Assembly: GCA_019454045.1 (NCBI GenBank)
Contig: SKCR01051196.1
Location: forward strand, 124,001-188,000
DNA: 64,000 bases
Reading direction: 5' to 3'
Source of the DNA: Zanthoxylum bungeanum
Lineage: Eukaryota; Streptophyta; Magnoliopsida; Sapindales; Rutaceae
The notes under the pieces were generated by a model. It saw only the letters and a program-made list of their open reading frames with translations, had not been told where the DNA came from and made no database searches. A program made the translations under genes and the position numbers. Shown here in pieces: positions 56,115 to 64,000 of this stretch; positions within the stretch are counted from its first letter, which is position 1, and each line of letters starts with the position of its first letter.

Positions 56115-58862
56115 TGTAGGACACAGAACTTGACAACGCTTGCTGTTCTAGGCTCGCGGCCTAGTTGGGAGTACGGAGTAATCCACGGGGAACTAAACCG
56201 GTGAATAATGGAGTCGCCACCCGGTGTGAACCGGGATAAAGATTTAAGGCCGCAATCACCCCTCGCAAGGGAAGACCTCAAACCGTTGGGTTCAGAATGG
56301 TCCCTTACTTATGCCACTTGTGATGTATAATTTGTGCAATAAATCAACCGAGTCTACTCAATAATCATGCTCAAGGATATTTAGATCTAATATATATTCG
56401 TTAAAATAAATCCTAATCTAAGTTTGCATGTTTGAAAGTAAGTCTTCGTACGGCAAACAAGATATCACACGATGAGCATATTAAACCATTAAATCAGAAT
56501 AAACGAATTATTATTCAATCATAAACATAAACTAATCGAAATAACATGCTTAAAGAATAACATAATCATGCTTAGAAAATTAAATAATAAAACTAAATTA
56601 AATCATGCTCAAAATAATAAATAAACAACCAAGAAACTATAACATGCTCAAATATAAATTTGGATGGAATGAAACATGTGTCTCTTGAGTGGTACGTGGC
56701 GTCGTATCCCGAGTACAAACCGCACTACCATCCATTCGGATTCGGCTACGGAATTTACGTCCGGGTTTCCATCCTATATACCACAAAAGGGAACACACGT
56801 TCCGCCCATCCAACAATCACATCATGCCTCAAACGACTCTCATGCAATAATATTTTAAGAATAAATAAAATAAAATAAAGATAATGAATAAAAGGGTGCC
56901 CTCAGGTCTAACCTCTTTTGTCATCTCTCGAAAGCACATTACACGGCCGTCGGAAGGGTTGTTGCTCCGCAACATTTTTGGTTCACTGGTTCGATGTTTC
57001 TCTCGCTATTCCGTTTAGGTTTCGCTGTTTTTAAACCACTATTTTGGTGGTAATGATGCAGTTTTTCTGGACAGTTTCTGGGCAGTTTCGGGTCAGTTTT
57101 GGGGCAGTTTCGGGTCAATTTTCTGGACTGTTTCGGGGTGCTAGGGAGGTGTTTTGTTGCGGCAATGGGAACAGTTTTTTGGCTTAGTGTTTCACGGCAA
57201 TTGACTCATATGTTAGGAGTGCTGTTACGTGAGTTGGGGCTGGCCTTTTACGTGTGCATGGTATTGTGGCTGAAGGGTTCTGTTTTGTTTAGGTTAGGGG
57301 CTGTTTGGCGTGAGCTTGTGCGTGAAGAGCTGGGTGAAGGGTAGTGTGAGTGGTTGGGTGAAAGCTTTGGCGAGGTTAACGTGCTGTGTGAATGAGGGTC
57401 CGTTAGCGATGTGTGAGAGGCTGTTTGAGTTGTCAGTGACGTGAATTGATGATGGGCAATCTTGCCGAGAGTGAGGTTGTGGCGTGATGGGGCTGCTTCG
57501 TGTGGGTTATTTAGTGTGATGAAAGGGGTTCTGTGAAGGGTTTCTTAGGGTTTCACGGTCCAGGTTTGTGCACTGAGTGGCTGTTTGTGCTTGTTAGTGG
57601 GGGCAGCGTGGCAAGGTGGTGAGTAGAGAGCTGGCCGCTTTAGGGTTCTGTTTTTGGTTTTGTTAAAAGGGGCTGTGAGTGATCCGCGAGGGCTGTTTGC
57701 TTTGTGTTTCAGAGGCTGGTTTCAGAGGCAGTTTGGGATATGTCGAGTGTTTGGTCGGTCTGAAGGCTATGCGTGAATGGCTTGCAGTCTGGTGCATGGG
57801 CTGGAACGGTCAGTGGGTTAAGTGTAGAGGCTGGGACGTGAGGTGAAGCAGCTGTTGAGGGGCTTATCTTGGCAGTTTGTTTTGTTCTTGTTGAAGGCCG
57901 TGTACGTGTTTAGGGCTGTCATGCGTGGAGGTTGGCAGGTGGTGTGAAGACTTGATTAGCGTGAAGGTTGGCTTGGTGCGTTTAGGGTTTATTTTGGTCG
58001 GTGTGGCTGGGCGAGTTTGCTTGGCTTATGGCAGTGGCTGTCACGTGATGGTCTGAGGCGTGAATGACTTGTTTGTGGCTAGTGTAAGTGCGTGGAGGCT
58101 GAAGGTTGAAGCGGCAACGTGTGAGATGGGCTGATTGAGTGAGACAGTGAGGGGCAGTTACGTGGGCTATGTTTCGGTAGTGTGAGGATAATCCAGGGTT
58201 TATTGCATATGTATGGTTTGCTTATGTGAAAGAGCTGGGTCCTTAGGGTTGGTACTTATTGCCGAGAGGAAATATGAGCAAAGAGAGGGAACTGTTGTGT
58301 TCGAGGGTTTATTTGGACGATAATGGGGGCTGTTTTCAATAGTGTTTGCATGAGAGTCAGCCAGGGTTTGAATGTGTGGAGAAGGGTTATTTTTATAGGT
58401 AAAGGGATGGGGTTTACCGTGTTGGAGAAGGAATAGGATTTGTGTATTTATTAGGAGATATTTTTAATTATTATTTGATAGGGGAAATCTTTTAATTTGG
58501 GGAAGTGATTTATGTATTTTAGGAAAAGGATTTAATTTAATTTGTGATTTAATTTAATTTGTGATTTTAATTTAATTTAATTCAAGTTTAATTTAATTTT
58601 AATTTAAGCTTAATTTAATTTGTTTTAATTTAATTTGTGACACGTATTTTAAATGTTTTAATTATTTAATTTGTGAGATGTTTTTTAAAATAGAGGTCCA
58701 ACAAGCGAATCCGAATCGAAACAAGCAAGTTAAATCCGACCAAATGCTAATTTCCAACTTTACCCTTCCAACATCCGTTTCCCGGGACTTTCATGACTAA
58801 AGATGTAGTGCCTCCATACGAGACTCATCATTGGGCTGATATGCAAAAATGCAATGCCTACA
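56115..58862 (-). repeat. Tat-3 5' LTR, 2,748 bp
   Basis: TGTAGGACACAG to ATGCCTACA, next to target duplication CCACC. TATAAAAA at 58,390-58,397. Compared with 49,502-52,203 most differences in the first 240 bp are transitions; it has about 40 bp extra near 58,225-58,280. Confidence 0.93.
58390..58397 (-). promoter_or_regulatory. TATA box, Tat-3 5' LTR
   Basis: TATAAAAA; the promoter that would transcribe Tat-3. Confidence 0.65.
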
Positions 58863-60311
58863 CCACCAAAACACATCAACCAAAAGCAACTAAAGGTGAC
58901 ATGTGATGTGACATTTGATGTGAGATGTGGGCCCCACACAATTCCAAATGCAAGTGGGCCCGCAAACACTCCCGGGCTCGGGTTTGCTAATTTCGAATTA
59001 ACGAACTTCTGTCGCGACGTAATTAAATCGAATTTAATTAAATAATTATGCCTAGCAAAATTACTATTTACACCGCTAACGAATTAATTCTAAATTAACT
59101 CGTTTGCCCGAATGAAAATCTTATTTTAATTCCGCGTCGAAATCTAATTTCGTTTAATATATCGAATATATTATGTTATCGATTAATTCCAAATTAATAT
59201 TTCTCTCTCTTCAAACAGTACTTTATCCAAGATAAAGTTTCTCCGTAATTAATCCCAGATTAATTAAGCTTGAATCATACGTCATCGGTGTATCCTCGGT
59301 AAGCGACCCAAGAGATCCCTGGATATGTTGGCAGTAAATCCTGTTGTCGGACTATCCGAACACGTACGTACTTCGTACTACATTTTTACCGATTTACAAG
59401 ACAATGTTGGCTTTTAGCAAAGCGTCATGCCTACCCAATTCTCCAGAAATATTCTTAATGGAATATACGATCTATATCAGGCATAGTATACTGTAGTATA
59501 CCGTATTACGATCCAGTATCTGATGTCACGTGCAAGGCCTGGGGCTGGAATAGAGTCTGCCCCGTACGAAGCAGGTATCGGATATCAAGCAACTAGTCTC
59601 TTTGAATCGAATAATCATGACCTTGTCATATTATCCCGATGGTTACAACACAATAGAGAACCAATTCTAAATCCCTGCGTGATCATCATCTCCATATATC
59701 TGAAGTGATACTTCCGTCTTGACATCACATCCAACACACTACGATTGTCAATAAACCCAGAAGAGGCGTATGCAGAACCTGTTAAAGTCCTGGACGGCCA
59801 AAACCAAAGCGTATCGATTATCGCAAGTACTAGCGATGCAAGTCTCAGGTTAAGACCAAATACACCTACCCTGAAGCGGACTCCCATAGACACATATACA
59901 TACTACCAATGGGATTCCGTGGGGTCTATCCAGAGTGCAGCTATTTTTCGTACCATCGGTAAAATACAACCTCCTACCGCACTTGCATAAGTATCCAATA
60001 CTTAAATATATGATAATTATGTCGTTATGCCCTCACAACGCGCACAAGTGCAATACTAGTCTATTCCGCATTATCGATGTCCAATCTCGATAATACTACG
60101 ACTAGGGATATTTAATGATTAAACCTTTATGGATTGATACTGTCTCATATCATCTCAATCCGAAACTAATCATAAGGACTTCTACCATTTATAAATTAAA
60201 GTAAATAAATACAAAACGGTAAAAGACAATTTCATTACAACATAGTTAATTTTATACAAAAACACAATGTCTTTTACAAATAGTGACGTTATGGGTCATA
60301 ACTGTCCAACA
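58863..60311 (-). repeat. CopA-3 3' LTR, right part
   Basis: Resumes at CCACC after Tat-3 and matches 3,972-5,415 to the TCCAACA end. Joined with 49,015-49,501 the LTR is about 1,930 bp. Small ORFs at 59,523-59,990 are not genes. Confidence 0.92.
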
Positions 60312-60323
60312 ATCTCCCCATTG
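60312..60323 (-). promoter_or_regulatory. polypurine tract, CopA-3
   Basis: Minus strand AATGGGGAGAT directly before the LTR end TGTTGG. Confidence 0.82.
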
Positions 60324-60329
60324 GCCTAT

Positions 60330-60850
60330 AGCCAGTCACTCAAGCATCTAATACCTGAACTATGTACATGTTGCTCAAATTTTTACTGAGGAATAACTTT
60401 CATCAGCGGATCTGCCATGTTGTCATCTGATGCTACCTTCTTGACCTTCACATCGTCACGATGTATGATCTCACGAATCAGATGGAAACATCGAAGAACA
60501 TGGTTGGATTATTGATGAGACCGTGGTTTCTTAGCCTGCGCTATAGGCCCGTTATTGTCACAATACAATGGAACGGGCTCAGCTGCTAACGAAACTACTC
60601 CTAATCCAATTAGGAATTTTTGGATCCAAACTGCCTCTTTTGCTGCTTCAGCTGCAGCAATGTACTCCGCTTCTGTTGTTGAATCGGCAACAGTCTCTTT
60701 CTTGGAAGATTTCCAGCTTACTGCTCCGTTATTCAAACAAAATATGTACTCGGATTACGACTTGTAGTCATTTTTTCGGTTTGGAAACTTGCATCAGTAT
60801 ACCCAGTTACATCAAGTTCTCCATCTCCATAGATTAAGAAAGCATTCTTA
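60330..60850 (-). pseudogene. copia RNase H, CopA-3
   Basis: C-terminal domain of copia pol. Read leftward from about 60,830: YGDGELDVTGYTDASFQ with the first catalytic Asp, a TAG near 60,767 and another near 60,753, then VSWKSSKKETVADSTTEAEY with the catalytic Glu and Asp of the TEAEY block (60,660-60,690). It continues PLYCDNNGPIAQAKK with the last Asp (about 60,560). Stops at about 60,508 and 60,375 interrupt the tail, which keeps DNMADPL near 60,420, the usual copia end. All catalytic residues are present, but the frame is closed several times. Confidence 0.9.
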
Positions 60851-60852
60851 GT

Positions 60853-61990
60853 TCATCTAAGATACTTAAGGATGTTCTTAACCGCCATCCAGTGACCTTC
60901 ACCTGGATCGGCCTGATAGCGACTACACATACTCAAAGCATAGGAGACATCAGGTCGTGTACATATCATGGGATACATGATCGATCCGACTGCCGAGGCG
61001 AATGGTATCTGATTCATGTTGCCTCTCTCATCTTGAGTTTTAGGACACATGTCCTTAGATAGATAGACGCCATGTCATACTGGCAACAGTCCCCTCTTGT
61101 ACTGATCCAGGTTGAATCTCTTCAACACTTTGTCAATGTACGTACTCTGGGAGAGTCCAAGCACCTTTCAAGATCTATCCCGGTAGATCTTTATTCCCAT
61201 AATAAAGGCTACTTCTCCCAGATCTTTCATGGAGAATTTCAAAGAAAGCCAAGCTTTCACAGACATTAGCATGGGAATATCATTGCCAATAAGCAATACA
61301 TCGTCAACATAAAGGATAATAAAAGTCAGTGCTCTCTCACTAACCTTCTTATATACACAATGGTCATCTTCATTTTGAATGAAATCATATTCTTTTATAA
61401 TCTCTTCAAAACGTTGGTTCCATGACCGCGATGCTTGCTTCAGTCTATAAATGGATCAACTTAACTTACAAACCTTGTTTGCAAGTCTAGGCACAATAAA
61501 ACCGTCAGGTTGTTGCATGTAAACATCCTCCAAAAGGTTTCCGTTAAGGAAAGCAGTTTTAACGTCCATCTGTCATATCTCGTAATCGAAATATGTAGCA
61601 ATAGCAAGCATTATCCGAATGGATTTAATCATGGCAACGGTGAGAAAGTTTCGTCTTAATCGACACTATGTCGTTGACGATACCCCTTCGCTACAAGCCT
61701 AACTTTGTACGTTTATACGTTTCCATCCATGTCGGTCTTCTTCTTGAAGATCCATTTGCATCCAATAGGATTTACGCCTTCTGGTGCATCAACCAGTGTC
61801 CAAACTTGGTTGGTGTACATGGAATCCATTTCGGACTTCATGGCCTCTTGCCGTAAAGCGAAATCGATATTTTGTATCGCTTCCTCATACGTAGCCGGTT
61901 CGTCATCCTCAATGAGATTAATATCTACATTAGGTGAGATCAGAAACCCATACCTCTCAGATTGGTTCCTGACTTTCTCCGACGTACGCG
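60853..61990 (-). pseudogene. copia reverse transcriptase, CopA-3
   Basis: From the right: the segment EMDSMYTNQVWTLVDAP (about 61,830), then GCKWIFKKKTDMDGN (61,760-61,715) of the RT fingers. After a TAG near 61,708, YKVRLVAKGYRQR follows. The palm has the SIYRLKQASRSWNQRF block (61,450-61,400) and the catalytic YVDD at 61,300-61,311. The thumb reads GSIMYPMICTRPDVSYALSM (60,990-60,930) and ends HWMAVKNILKYLR. Stops lie near 61,660, 61,460, 61,178 and 61,070. Good enough to place in copia; lineage (Angela or Tork relatives) not resolved by eye. Confidence 0.9.
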
Positions 61991-62036
61991 ATCCTTGTGT
62001 AATAGAAGATTGTGGTACAGTCTCATCCCGGATGGA

Positions 62037-63066
62037 CTATTCTTGTTCCGTTGAGGATTCTATACCAGGAACAATATCACTCCGATTTTCATCGAGTTCT
62101 ACTTTCCTCCCACTAACCACTGTATTTAGGAATTCCTTTTCAAGGAAAACCGCATGTAGAGCAACAAATACTTTGTTCTCTCGTGGGTGATAGAAGTAAT
62201 ATCCTTTGGTTTCCCTAGAATATCCTACGAATAGGCATTTATTCGATTTGGGCTCAAGTTTGGTACCTTCCAAACGTTTGACGTATCCCCAGCATCCCCA
62301 AATCTTCAGGAATGAGAAACCCTATTTCTTTCTTATCAATATTTTATATGGAGTCTGTTGAACAGATTTTGACGGAACCTTATTCAAAATAAGAATTGCA
62401 ATGTTTAATGCATATCCCCAGAAGGAAATAGATAGCTCAGTGCGACTCATCATAGACCTTACCATGTCCAACAAAGTTCGGTTTCTCCGTTCGGACACAC
62501 CGTTTAATTGCGGTGTTCCAGGAGGAGTCCACTGTGAAAGAATACCATATTCTTTCAAGTAATCTAGAAACTCATTGCTTAAGTATTCACCACCACGGTC
62601 CGACCATAATGTCTTTATACTCTTGCCGATCTGTTTTTCAACTTTGTGTCGAAACTCTTTGAATTTCTCAAAAGTTTCTGACTTGTGTCTCATAAGATAC
62701 ACATAACCATAACGTGATCCATCGTCCGTAAAGGTTATGAAGTATTCATAGCCACCTCTAGCCTGGCTAGACATAGGCCCACATACGTCACTATGAACGA
62801 GGGCTAACAGTTCGGTGGCGCTTTCACCTTTATCGTTAAAAGGTGATTTAGGCATTTTGCCTAATAAGCAAGATTCGCAGACGTCATATGAATTTGGATC
62901 AAATCCATCCAAGTACTCACACTTCAAAAGTGTGGATATGTGAGTCTTATTTATGTGTCCCAGACGACAGTGCCATATATAAGTTTCATCTTTATTACTC
63001 ATTTTAAGCCTTTTGTTCGTTATATTATATGTTTGAGATTGATTTATATTCAAAATATAAAAACCA
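62037..63066 (-). pseudogene. copia integrase, CopA-3
   Basis: Starts after a 13-base deletion at about 63,066 compared with CopA-1. The zinc domain is intact: HCRLGHINKTH and CESCLLGK (H-x4-H..C-x2-C form). The core has DVCGPMSSQARGGYEYFITF with the first Asp (near 62,780), TLWSDRGGEYLSNEF with the second (near 62,605) and PQLNGVSERRNRTLLDMV with the Glu (near 62,495), so D,D,E is complete over 250 open codons (63,074-62,322). A stop at about 62,320 follows, then the C-terminal part with the GKR-like region replaced by KCLFVGYSRETKGYYFY, open to 62,037. Closest to functional of all coding stretches in the window. Confidence 0.92.
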
Positions 63067-63616
63067 TTGTGCAAATTTCTATATCATTTTTATAAATAAA
63101 ACACCCGGTGTTTCTAAATACAAAAGTGTACCCACATTGGGTTAACATAGATACAGAAATGATATTCCTAGTCAAACTAGGTACATAATAACAGTCTGTA
63201 AGTTCTAGTATATGCCCCGAGGGCAATTCCAAAACAAAAGTGCCAACAGCCAAAACGGTGACTGGTGCCTCATTTCCGATGCGTATATCAATCTCCCCTG
63301 AGACCAGTCTCCTGCTAATCCGCAGATCCTGCACATCAGTACATATGTGAGTACCACAACCAGAATCAAAAATCCAATTTTTAAAACTAGAAGTAGTCGT
63401 GTTTATCTTAATAACAAACATACATGTAGCCGGAGCCTTGCCCGCTTCAATCTCCTTCTGGAGCGCCTTGTACTCACGGCAGTCACGCTTCCAGTGACCC
63501 TGCTTGCCGTACTGGAGGCATACATCCTGAGATTTGTCCTTAGGCTTCCCAGAAGCCTTTGACGATTTGGTCTTGCCCTTTCTTTTATGCTTCTTCTTCT
63601 TCACACCTCCAGTCAC
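63067..63616 (-). pseudogene. copia zinc knuckle and protease, CopA-3
   Basis: Gag end and protease in one frame of 188 codons. The Lys-rich stretch near 63,600 is followed by a knuckle CLQYGKQGHWKRDC (about 63,515-63,475): here the second Cys is Tyr, while CopA-1 lost the fourth, so the changes are independent. Protease has NWIFDSGCGTHICTD (63,400-63,345) with an intact Asp-Ser-Gly and RNIISVSML at about 63,165. The Gln codon before KEIEAGKAP is intact, unlike the TAG in CopA-1. The 13-bp deletion at the left end shifts the frame out of integrase. Confidence 0.9.
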
Positions 63617-64000
63617 CTTGGGCCCAGCCCTCGGTGTCTAAGATGTCGAAGCAAAGTGTGCCTCGCGCTTATTGCCCTTGAGAAGCTCCTTCTCAGCTTC
63701 TTTGAGAATTGACAATAACTCTCCAAGAGTGTCATCTTGGTTCATCAAGTTATAGTTTATGATGAACCCTCTCCAAGTGTCGGGGAGAGACTGCAAGACC
63801 AAATCTATGGTAGTCTCAGCCTCTAAGACTATCCCAATCTGAGTCAACTCGTCAATGTCAACTATCATTTGTGCCATATGGGACTCAACAGACATGCCTT
63901 CTGACATACGTGCACGGAAGAGCTTCTTTGTAACTCATATCTCTATGATCTACGGTTAGATCGGTGAAGATCGTGCAACCTCACCCACATATTATAGGGA
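63617..64000 (-). pseudogene. copia gag, CopA-3, partial
   Basis: Open from 63,907 to 63,638: MSEGMSVESHMAQMIVDIDE and LPDTWRGFIINYNLMNQDD match CopA-1 gag residues about 120-215. A TAG near 63,638 (Gln or Lys in CopA-1) closes it, and a small indel near 63,920 (CTTCTTTGTAACTC against CTTTGTTACTAACTC) shifts the frame to the right. The N-terminus lies outside the window. Confidence 0.88.

Larger units (their letters stand above)
49502..58862 (-). mobile_element. Tat-3: non-coding Tat-type element (LARD-like)
   Basis: Two LTRs (49,502-52,203 and 56,115-58,862) and perfect target duplication CCACC (49,497-49,501 and 58,863-58,867). Primer site at 56,094, polypurine tract at 52,204, so minus orientation. 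The 3.9 kb internal part has no gag or pol at all: leader, conserved UTR block, pol-end module and about 1.85 kb of tandem arrays. LTR plus control regions without genes describes a large retrotransposon derivative (LARD) that could only move with proteins from another Tat element. The LTRs are the most alike of any pair here, so this is probably the youngest Tat insertion. Confidence 0.92.
49015..64000 (-). mobile_element. CopA-3: copia element, cut by window end
   Basis: Minus-strand element: gag (from the window edge), protease, integrase, RT, RNase H, polypurine tract, 3' LTR (60,311-49,015, split by Tat-3). It inserted in the protease of CopA-2, its own family, in the opposite orientation; left flank CCTAT. 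The 5' LTR and leader lie right of the window. Most complete copia copy here, yet broken by a 13-bp deletion at the protease-integrase joint and by stops in RT, RNase H and integrase. Confidence 0.92.

Noticed and set aside
60330..64000. Host gene or endogenous pararetrovirus
   Set aside because: Domain order gag-PR-IN-RT-RNase H with LTRs is Ty1/copia; no movement or coat protein motifs are seen.

Overview
The window is plant nuclear DNA made almost entirely of nested, decayed LTR retrotransposons. I recognise no host gene, tRNA, rRNA, CRISPR array or bacterial feature. The evidence is the set of plant-type elements with long LTRs: Ty1/copia elements primed by initiator-Met tRNA (TGGTATCAGAGC-type sites), Ty3/gypsy elements of the Tat/Ogre type (an extra RNase H, tandem arrays in the 3' UTR, 2-3.5 kb LTRs) and a chromovirus-like Ty3 element. 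An angiosperm with a repeat-rich genome is the likely source; the species cannot be named. Labels used here are mine: CopA and CopE (two copia families), Tat, Chr (chromovirus-like), Ath (Athila-like fragment).

Layout. 1-5,415: CopA-1 (minus): protease, gag, 2.2 kb leader, 5' LTR. It sits in an old Chr-type LTR (5,416-6,177). 6,178-6,854: Ath fragment, ending at a Chr-type LTR (6,855-8,040). 8,041-15,054: Chr-1 (minus), with gag, protease, RT, RNase H and truncated integrase, then its LTR. 15,056-16,108: CopE LTR fragment and Ath protease fragment. 16,109-33,838: CopE (plus), with a first LTR split by a Chr-type solo LTR (17,052-29,332), which itself carries Tat-1 (18,773-27,592, gag only). 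A second CopE LTR, a primer site and a gag follow. 33,839-43,852: Tat-2 (plus, RNase H and integrase only), inserted in the CopE gag and itself holding a 3.45 kb Tat solo LTR (36,759-40,211, minus). 43,858-44,084: rest of the CopE gag. 44,085-49,014: CopA-2 (plus), cut in its protease by CopA-3 (minus, 49,015 to the window end), whose 3' LTR is split by Tat-3 (49,502-58,862, no coding region). 60,312-64,000: CopA-3 RNase H, RT, integrase, protease and gag.

The nesting is unusually clear. Five insertions keep perfect 5-bp target duplications: GTGGC (Chr solo LTR), GTAAC (Tat-1), ACGGC (Tat-2), ATGTC (Tat solo LTR) and CCACC (Tat-3). They give a relative order with a four-deep stack, CopE > CopA-2 > CopA-3 > Tat-3.

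Every coding region is broken by stops, frameshifts, deletions or lost catalytic residues, and none looks able to move by itself. The three Tat copies are complementary deletion derivatives: one kept gag, one kept RNase H plus integrase, one kept only control regions. All three share a conserved non-coding 3' UTR block and related tandem arrays. That conserved block, the 10-bp array in Tat-1 and the spaced repeats in the copia leaders are the parts most worth a second look. All similarity statements come from reading the sequence by eye; no search or alignment program was run.
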